DNA from: JAWSVE01 sp050789445
Lineage (GTDB): Bacteria > Pseudomonadota > Gammaproteobacteria > Pseudomonadales > Cellvibrionaceae
Length of the DNA: 64,000 bases
NCBI GenBank assembly: GCA_050789445.1
Contig: JAILXR010000001.1
Coordinates: 3,410,001 to 3,474,000 of the forward strand
Reading direction: 5' to 3'
Numbering within the stretch: position 1 is the stretch's first letter; the number at the start of each line of letters is the position of its first letter. The position numbers and the translations under genes are program-made. Shown piece after piece: positions 46,172-56,613 of this stretch. Below the pieces are notes generated by a model. It saw only the letters and a list, made by a program, of their open reading frames with translations, was not told the DNA's origin and did no database searches.

Positions 46172-47464
46172 ATGGCTTTGTTTACTCTGGGTATTAATCA
46201 TTCCACGGCTCCTCTTAATGTTCGAGAGCAAGTCGCTTTTTCTCCTGACGTCATGGTGGATGCATTACAGAGTGCTATCCAGTCTCTAAAAATTCAAGAA
46301 GCCGCGATTTTATCGACGTGTAATCGCACTGAGCTGTATCTATATGGTGAATCAGCCTCAGGGGATTCTGCACCAGCAGCTATTTTAAATTGGTTGGCAC
46401 AATTTCATCAGTTGCCGTTTGAAGAGCTTCAGCCTTGTCATTATGTCTATGAAGATGAAGAAGCTGTTCGTCACATCATGAAGGTTGCTTGTGGATTGGA
46501 TTCTCTTATTTTGGGGGAGCCTCAAATTTTGGGGCAAATGAAATCCGCATACGCCGTAGCAAAAGGTGCTGGTACAGTATCAAGCCGACTACACAGTACA
46601 TTTCAGCAAGTCTTTTCAGTGGCGAAGCGAGTTCGAACAGAAACAGCTATTGGTGAAAACCCAGTTTCAGTTGCCTTTGCAGCCGTATCTTTGGCGCAAC
46701 AAATTTTTTCAAATTTAAAAGAAGATACCGCTTTACTGATTGGTGCTGGAGAAACAATAGAGCTAGTCGCTCGTCATTTGTTTGATCAGGGAATCAAAAA
46801 CATTATTGTTGCGAATCGAACACTTGGTCGAGCAAAAGAACTGGCTCAACAATTTAATGCACAAGCGATTTTGTTGTCGGAAATTCCTCAAGAATTACAT
46901 CGAGTTGATATCGTTATTTCTTCTACAGCGAGCCAACTTCCTTTATTGGGAAAAGGCGCTGTTGAATCCGCATTAAAAAAACGAAAGCATAAGCCGATGT
47001 TCATGGTTGATATTGCGGTTCCTCGTGATATTGAAGAAGAAGTCGGCGATCTAGCGGATGTTTATTTGTATACCGTCGATGATTTACGGCAAGTTATTGA
47101 TGAGAGTAAGCGGTCGCGAGAAGAGGCTGCAGAAAAGGCGCAGCTAATCGTTGATGAAGGTGTTGGGCTTTATCAAAATGAGTTGCGAGCTTTAAACGCA
47201 GTTGGGCTCATTAAGGCCTATAGAAAAAAAGCGCAAAAGATTAGCGATGAAGAAGTTGAAAAAGCTATTAAAGCATTGGCGAATAATATGCCAAGTGAAA
47301 AAGTGATTGAGCAATTAGCGCGTGCTCTCGTTAATAAATTAACACATACACCAACCACCAAATTAAAAGAGGCTGGTGCAACTGGCCGACAAGAAATTAT
47401 TTCGTTAACCCAAGAATTGTTCGACCTTACAGAACAAGATCTTAAAGACAGTGATAATGAATGA
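46172..47464 (+). CDS. hemA: Glutamyl-tRNA reductase
   Basis: HemA reduces glutamyl-tRNA(Glu) to glutamate-1-semialdehyde, the first committed step of tetrapyrrole synthesis by the C5 route. The 430 residues include the catalytic Cys C50 in STCNRTEL and the region LGEPQILGQMKSAYAVAKGA. The NADPH-binding motif is LLIGAGETIELVARHL, and a C-terminal helical dimerisation domain follows. The stop overlaps the prfA start (ATGA), so hemA-prfA is translationally coupled, as in E. coli and Pseudomonas. Confidence 0.97.
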   Translation: MALFTLGINHSTAPLNVREQVAFSPDVMVDALQSAIQSLKIQEAAILSTCNRTELYLYGESASGDSAPAAILNWLAQFHQLPFEELQPCHYVYEDEEAVRHIMKVACGLDSLILGEPQILGQMKSAYAVAKGAGTVSSRLHSTFQQVFSVAKRVRTETAIGENPVSVAFAAVSLAQQIFSNLKEDTALLIGAGETIELVARHLFDQGIKNIIVANRTLGRAKELAQQFNAQAILLSEIPQELHRVDIVISSTASQLPLLGKGAVESALKKRKHKPMFMVDIAVPRDIEEEVGDLADVYLYTVDDLRQVIDESKRSREEAAEKAQLIVDEGVGLYQNELRALNAVGLIKAYRKKAQKISDEEVEKAIKALANNMPSEKVIEQLARALVNKLTHTPTTKLKEAGATGRQEIISLTQELFDLTEQDLKDSDNE

Positions 47465-48546
47465 AAGAATCAATTTTAGAAAAATTACAGAATTTATCAG
47501 AGCGCTATGACGAAGTTGGTGCTTTACTTGGCGATCCCGGTGTTATTGGCGATCAAAATAAATTCAGAGAACTTTCAAAAGAATATGCTGAGTTAGAGCC
47601 TGTTGTTCAAACGTATGGCCAATATAGAAACTTGCTTGATAATGTAGAAGAAGCAAAAGCACTAATGGACGACGGCGATGCAGAAATGCGGGCTATGGCA
47701 CAAGAGGAAATAGAAGAAAGCGAAAAAGCAAAAGAGCCATTAGAAGTTGAATTGCAAAAACTATTGTTGCCAAAAGACCCTAATGATGAGAAAAATGTTT
47801 TTTTAGAAATTCGTGCGGGAACTGGGGGTGATGAAGCCGCTATTTTTTCTGGTGATTTATTTCGAATGTATTCAAAGTATGTTGAGTCTCGCCGCTGGAA
47901 ATTAGAAGTGCTAAGCGAAAATACCGGCGAACATGGTGGATATAAAGAAATCATTACTCGTATTGAAGGTAAAGGTGTTTATTCGCAGCTAAAATTTGAA
48001 TCAGGGGCGCATAGAGTACAACGTGTGCCAGATACTGAATCACAAGGTCGCATTCATACCTCCGCGTGTACGGTTGCAATCATGCCTGAAGCTGACGAAG
48101 TAGAAGCAATTGATATTAACAAAGGCGATCTTCGTGTTGATACATTTAGGGCGAGTGGCGCAGGCGGGCAGCATGTTAACAAAACTGATTCTGCAATTCG
48201 TTTAACGCATCTTCCAACCGGAATAGTTGTTGAATGCCAAGATGAAAGGTCGCAACACAAAAATCGTGCGCGAGCTATGTCTTTATTGGCAGCAAAATTA
48301 CAAGATGGTCAGAGAGAAAAAGCGGATAAGGAAATGTCTGACGAGCGCAGAAATTTAGTGGGCAGCGGTGATCGCTCTGAACGAATTCGTACTTACAATT
48401 ATCCGCAGGGTCGTGTGACGGATCATCGCATTAATTTAACGTTATATAAACTTGATGAAGTGATGGAAGGAGATTTGGATCAAGTTATCCAGCCATTAGT
48501 GAATGAGTATCAAGCTGATCAATTGGCTTCCTTATCGGGCGAATAA
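47461..48546 (+). CDS. prfA: Peptide chain release factor 1
   Basis: RF1 recognises UAA and UAG and triggers peptide release. The 361 residues carry the catalytic GGQ in GAGGQHVNKTDSAIRLTH, the RAGTGGDEAAIF block, and RIRTYNYPQGRVTDHRI near the C-terminus. It overlaps hemA by four bases and precedes prmC, whose product methylates the GGQ glutamine. This is the conserved hemA-prfA-prmC operon. Confidence 0.98.
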   Translation: MKESILEKLQNLSERYDEVGALLGDPGVIGDQNKFRELSKEYAELEPVVQTYGQYRNLLDNVEEAKALMDDGDAEMRAMAQEEIEESEKAKEPLEVELQKLLLPKDPNDEKNVFLEIRAGTGGDEAAIFSGDLFRMYSKYVESRRWKLEVLSENTGEHGGYKEIITRIEGKGVYSQLKFESGAHRVQRVPDTESQGRIHTSACTVAIMPEADEVEAIDINKGDLRVDTFRASGAGGQHVNKTDSAIRLTHLPTGIVVECQDERSQHKNRARAMSLLAAKLQDGQREKADKEMSDERRNLVGSGDRSERIRTYNYPQGRVTDHRINLTLYKLDEVMEGDLDQVIQPLVNEYQADQLASLSGE

Positions 48547-48593
48547 TTTTTTGAGTATAAAGCGTACCTTCAATCTTTAGGTCCCTATTAACT

Positions 48594-49454
48594 ATGCGAG
48601 CGATTCGCGAAATATTAGCAACAGCAGCTGAACTGAGTTCTATCAGCGACAGTGCTCGGCTGGATGTTGAAATATTATTGTGTGATGCAATTAAAAAAGA
48701 TCGCACTTATTTGTATACATGGCCTGAAAAAAAACTCACACAAGATGAACTCGATGATTTTGCAAAAAGTTTTTTGCGCCGTCAAAAAGGCGAGCCAATC
48801 GCTTATATCATTGGCTATAAAGAATTTTGGTCATTGAGGCTAAAGTGTAATGAATCTACGTTAATTCCCCGTCCGGAAACTGAACTTTTGGTTGAATTAG
48901 CCCTAAGTGCTTTTGAATGTGAAAAAACTAATAAAAAAAATGGGTCAGAAGAAAAACGAATTTTAGATTTAGGGACGGGTACCGGCGCTATTGCATTGGC
49001 GATTGCTTCGGAAAAGCCACATTGGAAAGTGACTGCCGTTGACTCTGAACAGTCGGCTGTATTGTTGGCGATTGAAAATTGCAGGGCGTTGGGCTTAACT
49101 AATGTGGAAATTAATAAAAGTGATTGGTTTGAGAATTTAAGTCATCAAAAATTTGATTTGATCATTACTAATCCTCCCTATATCAAAGAAGGTGATATTC
49201 ATTTGTCGCAAGGTGATGTGAGATTCGAACCTCAATCTGCATTAACTAGTGGAAAGACGGGCTTGAAAGATATTGAAAAAATCATTTCACAAGCGCCATC
49301 ACATTTAAATGAGCATGGCGTGCTGATGATAGAGCATGGCTACGATCAAGCAGCGGATGTTCGCCGCTTGTTAAAAGAAAATAGTTTCTTTTCAGAAGAA
49401 AGTGTCCAAGATCTGGCAGGACATGAGCGCGTTACCATCGGAACAGTTGAATAA
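48594..49454 (+). CDS. prmC: Release factor glutamine methyltransferase
   Basis: PrmC methylates the glutamine of the GGQ motif in RF1 and RF2 using S-adenosylmethionine. The 286 residues have an N-terminal helical domain (about 1-85) and a Rossmann methyltransferase domain. The SAM motif is DLGTGTGAIALA and the substrate-glutamine motif NPPYI is intact. The segment STLIPRPETELLVE is typical. It follows prfA, its substrate gene, by 47 bases. Confidence 0.97.
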   Translation: MRAIREILATAAELSSISDSARLDVEILLCDAIKKDRTYLYTWPEKKLTQDELDDFAKSFLRRQKGEPIAYIIGYKEFWSLRLKCNESTLIPRPETELLVELALSAFECEKTNKKNGSEEKRILDLGTGTGAIALAIASEKPHWKVTAVDSEQSAVLLAIENCRALGLTNVEINKSDWFENLSHQKFDLIITNPPYIKEGDIHLSQGDVRFEPQSALTSGKTGLKDIEKIISQAPSHLNEHGVLMIEHGYDQAADVRRLLKENSFFSEESVQDLAGHERVTIGTVE

Positions 49455-49476
49455 ATATGTGTTGTAAAATTACAAA

Positions 49477-50220
49477 ATGAATAATGATGATCTTTTGCGT
49501 TACAGTCGTCAAATTATGCTTTCAGATATTGATGTTGAAGGACAGGAGAAACTATTAACGTCTTCAGTGTTGATTGTCGGTTTGGGTGGTTTGGGTAGTC
49601 CGGCCGCGCTTTATCTCGCAGCCGCTGGTGTTGGATGTTTACATCTAGCCGATTTTGATACGGTTGATCTCAGTAATTTACAGCGGCAAATTATCCACGA
49701 AACATCGGATATCGATTCTTTAAAAGTGAAATCGGCAGCTGAAAAAATTGCAAAAATAAATTCTAATGCCGATGTGATAGCTCACACTAAAAAATTAATT
49801 GGTGACGAGCTAAATGCAGTGATAGAAAGTGTCGATCTCGTTGTTGATTGCTCAGATAATTTTTCAACAAGATTCGCAATAAACCAGTTTTGCGTCAATA
49901 CAAAAACGCCATTGGTTTCTGGAGCTGCTATACGCTTCGAAGGGCAGGTGACTGTTTTTGATTCTAGAGAAAACACATCTCCATGTTACCGCTGTTTATA
50001 TGATGAGATTGATGACTCAAATTTAAGTTGCGCGGAGAGCGGCGTGCTCGCTCCGTTAGTGGGGATTATAGGTAGCATGCAAGCAGCCGAAGCAATGAAA
50101 GTATTGTGCGGTTTTGGCTCTACTCTAGTTGGCCGTCTCCAAATACTGGATGCAAAAACCATGAGTTGGCGAGAGTTGAAACTAAAAAAAGATTCCGCTT
50201 GTCCCGTTTGTTCAACGTAA
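49477..50220 (+). CDS. moeB: MoeB/ThiF-type adenylyltransferase
   Basis: An E1-like enzyme of 247 residues that adenylates the C-terminal Gly of a ubiquitin-like sulfur carrier, MoaD for molybdopterin or ThiS for thiamine. The nucleotide motif GLGGLG is at 35-40, with Arg residues in NLQRQIIHE. Zinc-binding cysteines are in SPCYRCLYDE and the C-terminal SACPVCST. Its place after prmC matches moeB of Pseudomonas. The choice between MoeB and ThiF rests on context. Confidence 0.9.
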   Translation: MNNDDLLRYSRQIMLSDIDVEGQEKLLTSSVLIVGLGGLGSPAALYLAAAGVGCLHLADFDTVDLSNLQRQIIHETSDIDSLKVKSAAEKIAKINSNADVIAHTKKLIGDELNAVIESVDLVVDCSDNFSTRFAINQFCVNTKTPLVSGAAIRFEGQVTVFDSRENTSPCYRCLYDEIDDSNLSCAESGVLAPLVGIIGSMQAAEAMKVLCGFGSTLVGRLQILDAKTMSWRELKLKKDSACPVCST

Positions 50221-50233
50221 GCCTTTAATTTTT

Positions 50234-51676
50234 TTACGCCAATAAAAAATAAACCACGCTTGAAATAATAATTGTCCCCATCAAATTCAAAATAAACCCC
50301 TCTTTGGCCATTTCTTGAATAGTAATTTTTTCTGCACTGAAAACAATCACATTTGGTGGCGTTGCCACTGGCAACATAAATGCGCAGCTCGCACTAAGAG
50401 CCGCAGGCACCATTAGTAATTTAGGGTCGATCCCAGCACCGGCTCCGGCTGCTGCAAGTACAGGCATTAACATGGTTGATGTTGCAGTGTTACTCGTCAC
50501 TTCTGTTAAAAATGTCACTGTTAAGCAAACAATAAGAATCATAATAAACGGGTGAAAAGAAGATAGGCCGCCAAGTGCGTTACCGAGTGAATCACTAATA
50601 CCTGTGGCAGTAAAAGCAGATGCCAATGCGAGTCCGCCAGCAAATAAAATAAAAATTCCCCAAGGGATTTTTATGGCGTGCTCCCAATCTAATAAACGAC
50701 CTTGTTTATGATGTGTGCCAGACTCATTAGTAATTGTTTCTTTTTTCCCGTCAGGAATTAAAAATAATAATAAAACACCAAGAAAAGCGACAGAGGCATC
50801 ATTAGCCGTGGGAATGTCTAATAATTTTTGCCAGCCTCCAAAAGGATTGCCGCGGGTAATCCACCCAATAGCTGTTAATGCAAAAATGATCACAACGCGT
50901 TTTTGTGCGGTTGTCCACTTTCCTGGATCAGGAATTTCTATTTTTCCAGCAGTTTTCAAATTCCGTGTTAACCAAAATCCTGCGAGTGGCAGAAAGATAA
51001 GTACAACAGGTATGCCCCAGTACATCCAGTCGACGAGCGTTAACTGTTCGTCAGCAAATTCTTGATAATTACTCATGAAGACTAGATTCGGTGGGCTACC
51101 GATGTGTGTCCCCATGCCGCCAATGCTTGCCCCATAAGCGACACCGAGTAACAGCGGAATACCTAATTTTTTATCTTCTGCTTTTTCAAGAATAGCTAGC
51201 ACGATGGGTAAAAGCATGAGTGCTGTGGCGGTATTAGAAATCCACATAGACAATATCGCAGATGCAATCATAAAACCAAAAACAATTCGCTTGCTACTAC
51301 TTCCGCCAATTAATTTTACGGTACCCAGTGCGAGTTGTTGATGGGTGCCGGTTTTTTCCATCGCTTTCGATAATAAGCTGCCGCCAAGAAATAATAAAAT
51401 TAAAGGATGACCATAAGCAGCAGCAACCTGTGAGCCAGTTAGAACACCGGTTAAAGGAAAAATACAAAGGGGAATTAAAGACGTGGCAGGTATTGGAATC
51501 GGTTCAAATATCCACCAGACTGCGCACAGTGTTGCGATAGCACCAGCAACACAGCCCGTAAACTGCCATCCATAACTTGAAAGAATACTTCCAACAATGA
51601 TCGCAAGTATAGGGCCAATCCAAATAGCTTGATTTTTTAATAATAAACTAAGACGGTGGAGCGGATGTAATTCCAT
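50234..51676 (-). CDS. SLC13/DASS family anion symporter
   Basis: A 480-residue inner-membrane protein with about 11-12 helices of the divalent anion:Na+ symporter family, which imports dicarboxylates, citrate or sulfate. Two SNT-type motifs typical of the family are visible: SNTATALMLLP in the first half and TEVTSNTATSTMLMPVLAAA in the second. The glycine-rich GASIGGMGTHIGSPPNLVFM is also diagnostic. It converges on moeB with 13 bases between them. The substrate is probably a C4-dicarboxylate or similar, by family. Confidence 0.9.
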   Translation of the reverse strand: MELHPLHRLSLLLKNQAIWIGPILAIIVGSILSSYGWQFTGCVAGAIATLCAVWWIFEPIPIPATSLIPLCIFPLTGVLTGSQVAAAYGHPLILLFLGGSLLSKAMEKTGTHQQLALGTVKLIGGSSSKRIVFGFMIASAILSMWISNTATALMLLPIVLAILEKAEDKKLGIPLLLGVAYGASIGGMGTHIGSPPNLVFMSNYQEFADEQLTLVDWMYWGIPVVLIFLPLAGFWLTRNLKTAGKIEIPDPGKWTTAQKRVVIIFALTAIGWITRGNPFGGWQKLLDIPTANDASVAFLGVLLLFLIPDGKKETITNESGTHHKQGRLLDWEHAIKIPWGIFILFAGGLALASAFTATGISDSLGNALGGLSSFHPFIMILIVCLTVTFLTEVTSNTATSTMLMPVLAAAGAGAGIDPKLLMVPAALSASCAFMLPVATPPNVIVFSAEKITIQEMAKEGFILNLMGTIIISSVVYFLLA

Positions 51677-51782
51677 GTAATGCTCATCTTTGTATAGTGT
51701 GTAAATTGTTGAAGCTAATTCTTGATTTAGTTTTTTTAATGAGAGAGTAGTCTTTTTTTATTTTTCTTGTCATTTTTTTAGA

Positions 51783-53135
51783 TCATTCAAATCTTCGAGA
51801 GTGACTTTCTGGACCTCTATATACTATCCATAACGTTAAAATGACTGCAACAATAGCGAGGCCTAAGCTAAGGCTCCACCATAATGCTTCAATTCCATAG
51901 CCCAATGTAATTGAAGTCCAATAAGCTAAAGGTAAACCTATCACCCAAAAAGCGAAAAAATTTGCAACAGCTGATGGAATGGGTCGTCCCATTCCGCGTA
52001 ATACGCCAGCACAAACAACTTGTATTCCATCAACAATTTGAAATGCCGCTGCAATGGGTAAAATTAGTGCCGCTATTAAAATAACTTCTTTATTGTGCGT
52101 AAAAGGGAGAGGTAAAGAAAATCGAAAAATAATAAAAATAGAGGCGGAAACAATCATAATTATGCCACCACAAAAAATAGCCGTCCATGCGGCGTGCTTT
52201 GCCTGTTTATATTGATGATCACCTACTAAGTTTCCTACTCGCGTCACTGCTCCTTGAGAAATTCCTAGCGGTATCATAAAAGCAAGGGCTGCAATATTGA
52301 GTGCGATAGAGTGCGCGGCTAAGACGGTTTTTCCAAGCATTCCTGCTATAAAAGTACTGCACGAAAATGCTAAGACTTCGAGCCCAATTTGTATCCCGAC
52401 GGGCAGGCCAAGTTGAACGATAAGCATAAATTCTTTTAATTGATAAATTGTTTTTGATGTTGGGAGCCAGGCTTTAGGTATGACATTACATTTCAAACCC
52501 CAAAACAATAATGCAAAAAACATGAAGCAACGTGTAATGGATGTGGCAATGCCTGCACCTTCAAGCCCTAATGCTGGTAAACCTAATTTACCGTAGATAA
52601 GAATATAATTTGCAAAGGCGTTAAAAATATTAGAAATAATGGCAACCCATAACATGGGTTTTACAATTTCTCTGCCTTGAAGGTATTGGCGTAGTGAGAT
52701 GAAGAATAAAAAAAATGGCACGGACCATAACTGTACTCGCAAATATTTATCTGCCATTGCAGCAAGTATTTGTTCTTGACCGACAAAAAGTAAAATAACT
52801 TCCGTTAAGCCGATTCCTATCATTAGGGGGATGCTGATAATACAACTCAGCACCAACCCTCGTTGCATTGCAATTAACGCATGATCTTGTCTTTTGGCAC
52901 CATGTGCTTGGGTAATCAGAGGATCAATACCTTGGATTACTCCCATGCCAAACCACAAAATCGCAAAGAGCCAAGCGTTAGCGATAGATGCTGCAGCAAG
53001 CGCAGAGCTATCAAGATCCAGCTTACCCACCATCATGGTATCGACGATGCCCATGAGCATTATGCCAAACTGAGCACCCATAACAGGTAATGCTAATTTA
53101 AACAGAGGAGGGAGTTGTTGTTTGAGGATATTCAC
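51783..53135 (-). CDS. MATE family multidrug/cation antiporter
   Basis: A 450-residue inner-membrane exporter with 12 helices in two similar halves. MATE proteins expel cationic compounds in exchange for Na+ or H+. The opening LALPVMGAQFGIMLMGIVDT with MMVGKLD is a clear NorM-type signature. The second half repeats it around LAFMIPLGISQGAVTRVGNL. It is separate from its neighbours: about 106 bases from the SLC13 gene and 176 from the receptor gene. Confidence 0.92.
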   Translation of the reverse strand: MNILKQQLPPLFKLALPVMGAQFGIMLMGIVDTMMVGKLDLDSSALAAASIANAWLFAILWFGMGVIQGIDPLITQAHGAKRQDHALIAMQRGLVLSCIISIPLMIGIGLTEVILLFVGQEQILAAMADKYLRVQLWSVPFFLFFISLRQYLQGREIVKPMLWVAIISNIFNAFANYILIYGKLGLPALGLEGAGIATSITRCFMFFALLFWGLKCNVIPKAWLPTSKTIYQLKEFMLIVQLGLPVGIQIGLEVLAFSCSTFIAGMLGKTVLAAHSIALNIAALAFMIPLGISQGAVTRVGNLVGDHQYKQAKHAAWTAIFCGGIIMIVSASIFIIFRFSLPLPFTHNKEVILIAALILPIAAAFQIVDGIQVVCAGVLRGMGRPIPSAVANFFAFWVIGLPLAYWTSITLGYGIEALWWSLSLGLAIVAVILTLWIVYRGPESHSRRFE

Positions 53136-53260
53136 GTCGAATTTCGGTTTGGAAAAGTGATCGACAGTGTACGCAAGGGAGGGGGGATTTTCTATTGAAA
53201 GGGTGAAATAACTTTTAGTGAAGGCCTCTTTGATTAAGCTATTTTATGGGAACCGGAGAT

Positions 53261-53289
53261 AAAAAAAGAGCCGCTTAAGCGACTCTTTT
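53261..53289 (-). terminator. Intrinsic terminator after receptor 2
   Basis: On the minus strand AAAAGAG, a T-G wobble and CGCTT pair with AAGCG and CTCTTTT, and further T follow. The wobble is a C-A mismatch on the plus strand, so it is built for minus transcription. It lies 22 bases after the receptor stop codon. Confidence 0.88.
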
Positions 53290-53311
53290 AACTTTTTCTG
53301 AGTCTATATTT

Positions 53312-56248
53312 TTATTCGAAAGAATAAGTTCCTTCAACATAAAATGTTCTGCCAATAGGATCATGTAAGCGGGTTTCGAGGCCTCCAGGAATTGGTAAAG
53401 CTTGGGCTTCCTCATCAAGAACATTGTTTGAGCCAAGAGCGACTTCAAATGCTCCGCCCCAAAGTTGATCAAAGCGATACGAATAACGTAAGTCAACAAT
53501 GGTTTGTGCTTCGATTTCTTTCGGCGGCACTCCACTGAAAGATACTGACGTACCAAATGAAGGTGCGACGCCAGGTCCCGTTTCTGCATCAAACTCAACA
53601 GCGGCCTGATGTTTAAACACTAAAGCTACGTTATGCCCATTGTTCATCCAGCCAAGTCTTAATTGATGCTTCATGTCAGGCAGTGGTGGAACAAGGTCCG
53701 TCTCACCATTTTGTTTTCCGGCAGCATCAATAGTGTCGCCAAAAGGATCAACGTAGTCATACTTTGTGTAAGCAGTCGTTGACCAGTTAGCGGTGAAATA
53801 CCCCAAATCACCAAAATCTGCACCATAGTTTACTCTGAAATCAATAACATTAACTTCAACTGAAGCGACGTTGTACGGAGTACGCAGGATTTGAGTGGCG
53901 CTTTCATCGCCAGCATCACGAGTTATGTCTGTATTATTTTCTCCAGATGCGTACCACGCGGCTCTTAATGCGTCAGCTGCAGCAGCGTCATAGCTTGGAT
54001 TAGCAACACCGTCTATTGTTGGGCTGACTAACAACGTGTAAGCATCTTTACTTATTCCGCTGTAATCCAAAAAGTTAGCGTAATCCAGATTTACAACATC
54101 ATTACTTCCTAGAGTTACAATTCGGTCAGTATAGTCAATTTCTTGATAATCTAAGCTTAGATCCCAGTCATCATTTATCTGCCACGTAACGCCAATATTC
54201 CATAAATTGGAGTCCTCTGGATCAATTTGAGAATTACCGTTGTAACAACTCAAGGTGCCTATCAAAGAGCCTCCAGCAAGAAATGGGTCTGTGCCGATAA
54301 AGAGTTCGCCACATGCAAGTGTAGATTGTTCTGTTATCTCGGTTAGTGTCGGTGTCAGGAAGCCTTTACCCCAAGAAGCTCGAAAGGCGACATCATCAAA
54401 CGGCTGATATCGTGCAGAAATCTTAGGAACAAAAGCTGAGACGTCTAGATCCTTAAAGTCTTCGTAACGACCTGCAACTGTGACTCCAAAGCTATCAACA
54501 ATTTGCATGTCGAATTCGAAGAACGCAGAAGCAACAGCATTTTCACCTGACGAAGTTAAGCTTGAGTCACCACCAGGATAGATAGAAGTATCATAATCAT
54601 CATTAACGTTTTGAAGAGGGCTGTTGCCTGTTTCAAAAGTGTTTTCTCTGTACTGAATTCCAACTGCTAGTTGGGCTGGCCCGCCAGGGAGGTCAAATAC
54701 TTCTCCTGTGACAAATCCTTCGGTACTCCAATAGTTGGATTCAAGAGATTTGTAGTTAAATGGAGAATGCATCCAATCTACCAATTCTTGTGAGTTTGCA
54801 GTACAGCCTGCAGCAGTTCCTGTTTCGCAGCCAAGATAATTTGAAGAGTAAATACTTGCTGTTCCGAAAGGATTAAACCACTGATTACTTGCGGCACCAC
54901 CACTACCTTGCAGAGCAGATCTCAAACGGCCTCTACTTAGCTCGTGTCCTTTTATGTGCGTGGTTGAGCTGGAGCTTGTGTACCAAGCTTCACCTGACCA
55001 CCCTGTGTTGCCCATGTCAAATTTGCTTCCTAGGGCTAAAAGGTCAGTATCATAAGTATAGGTATCATTGTTTGCACCATGATCATCCAAATGTCCTGGC
55101 GTTGTAGAGCCATTATTGGTGAAAGGTCTCCAGCCTCTAGGAGTTCTTGAGCTAGTTTCAGCGAATCCCCATGTTGGCCAGTTAGGATGTGCCGCCGTCA
55201 CTGTAAGAGTGTTGTTACTACTTCGCTCAGCTGTCGAAGGAGAAGAAATTAAAAGAGACTCTCTTTTATCTTTTGAGTAAATCAATTCGAATGAAAGTGA
55301 ATCACTATGGTCATAGACCGCGGTCACTAAAGTCTTCAATTCTTGATTCGGTCTTTTGAAATCTTGATATGCACCATATTCGAAGGTACAAACAAAACCA
55401 CCGAAAGCTAGCTCCCCTGATGGAAAGCTACCTGCCTGGCTGTCATCGGTATTTGTTCCGTTATATGCGCCACATTCAGGATCCATTCCTAAATAGTTGC
55501 CAGAGAATGCGCTACTCCATGAGCCAGGGTTACCGGAAGTTGAAGAGTCATTATCAGCTCCGAGATACTTGGGCCTATCTGAACGATAAAGAGCGTCTTT
55601 ACGTTCTTGGTATTCAGCAGAAAATACGATGTGTAATTTGTCTGTTAGCGCAGAGCCCCATTTAAAAGCGGCTTTTGATTCAGGGGCGTCGCCTTCTTCA
55701 TCTGTAGTATAAAACCCGCGAACTTTGAAACCTTCATAATCTTTATCTGGAATGAGATTTACTACCCCAGCAACAGCATCAGTGCCGTAAGTTGCTGCAC
55801 CACCATCGAGAATGACTTCTACTCTTTTCATTGCAATATCTGGGAGAAGACTACCTACAGCATTAGAGTTTAAAACTCGTCGACCATCAAAAAGAGTCAA
55901 AGTACTTGACGTTCCAAGACCACGTAGATTAAACCTAGCAGAATTAGAATCTTGTTGCCCATCACCGGTTGCAAGAACATTAGCTACGGTATCTACGTTA
56001 GCTGTGTAGGTAAGATCACGGATGTAAGGCCCAACATCTGTATACCCTGATGTTTGAATATCAACTGCATCAATGGTCTCTACTGGAGATGCCATATCAA
56101 ATTTTTCACGTTTGATAAAAGATCCAGTAACAACAACTTCCTCTATAACTTCTTTTGCTTCTTGGGCATTTGAAAAAGCCGGTATTGCTAAAGAGCAATA
56201 AAGGATGCTCTGGTATAGCTTGTTAAGTTTAAATTTTTGTTGGTGCAT
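53312..56248 (-). CDS. TonB-dependent outer-membrane receptor 2
   Basis: A 978-residue receptor. I start it at the ATG at 56248, with AGAGGAAG upstream and a signal peptide (IPAFSNAQ) behind it; the open frame begins 24 bases earlier. The plug starts near EEVVVTGSFIKREKFD and includes FNLRGLGTSSTLTLFDGRRV and VILDGGAATYGTDAVAGVVN. The barrel ends in Phe (GTYSFE, aromatic near the end). Conserved extracellular Cys pairs occur. It resembles receptor 1 in architecture but not closely in sequence. The cargo is unknown. Confidence 0.92.
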   Translation of the reverse strand: MHQQKFKLNKLYQSILYCSLAIPAFSNAQEAKEVIEEVVVTGSFIKREKFDMASPVETIDAVDIQTSGYTDVGPYIRDLTYTANVDTVANVLATGDGQQDSNSARFNLRGLGTSSTLTLFDGRRVLNSNAVGSLLPDIAMKRVEVILDGGAATYGTDAVAGVVNLIPDKDYEGFKVRGFYTTDEEGDAPESKAAFKWGSALTDKLHIVFSAEYQERKDALYRSDRPKYLGADNDSSTSGNPGSWSSAFSGNYLGMDPECGAYNGTNTDDSQAGSFPSGELAFGGFVCTFEYGAYQDFKRPNQELKTLVTAVYDHSDSLSFELIYSKDKRESLLISSPSTAERSSNNTLTVTAAHPNWPTWGFAETSSRTPRGWRPFTNNGSTTPGHLDDHGANNDTYTYDTDLLALGSKFDMGNTGWSGEAWYTSSSSTTHIKGHELSRGRLRSALQGSGGAASNQWFNPFGTASIYSSNYLGCETGTAAGCTANSQELVDWMHSPFNYKSLESNYWSTEGFVTGEVFDLPGGPAQLAVGIQYRENTFETGNSPLQNVNDDYDTSIYPGGDSSLTSSGENAVASAFFEFDMQIVDSFGVTVAGRYEDFKDLDVSAFVPKISARYQPFDDVAFRASWGKGFLTPTLTEITEQSTLACGELFIGTDPFLAGGSLIGTLSCYNGNSQIDPEDSNLWNIGVTWQINDDWDLSLDYQEIDYTDRIVTLGSNDVVNLDYANFLDYSGISKDAYTLLVSPTIDGVANPSYDAAAADALRAAWYASGENNTDITRDAGDESATQILRTPYNVASVEVNVIDFRVNYGADFGDLGYFTANWSTTAYTKYDYVDPFGDTIDAAGKQNGETDLVPPLPDMKHQLRLGWMNNGHNVALVFKHQAAVEFDAETGPGVAPSFGTSVSFSGVPPKEIEAQTIVDLRYSYRFDQLWGGAFEVALGSNNVLDEEAQALPIPGGLETRLHDPIGRTFYVEGTYSFE

Positions 56249-56613
56249 AGTCTTACTTCCTCTCTTTTTCATTATTAGTATTTGTGTGGAGAATCATTTT
56301 GATTTTTTAAGGCGTCAAAATACATTAAGAGCAACAGAGTTGTTCTTTAAAATAAGCATTAAGAATGTTTGTGTTGAGAGGAAGCAATTCCCTTTTTGGG
56401 GCAGCCACTTCACATTATTTTATTTTTATTTTCTTATTAGTACGTTATGTATAAGTACATTAATCTAGCTAATTTTATTTTTTATGGAGCTTTGATCATG
56501 AATAATTTAAATGTGGTTAATTATCTTTATTGTGGCTACAAAAAAACAGCGTTAAGAAAAGTTTAGATTGTTAACTTTTGTTTGGAATAATAATTTTTAT
56601 TTAATACGTAACA

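Noticed and set aside
56205..56468. An 87-residue plus-strand frame overlapping the start of receptor 2.
   Set aside because: It runs antisense to the receptor signal peptide and through its promoter region. It has a chance hydrophobic composition and no ribosome site.
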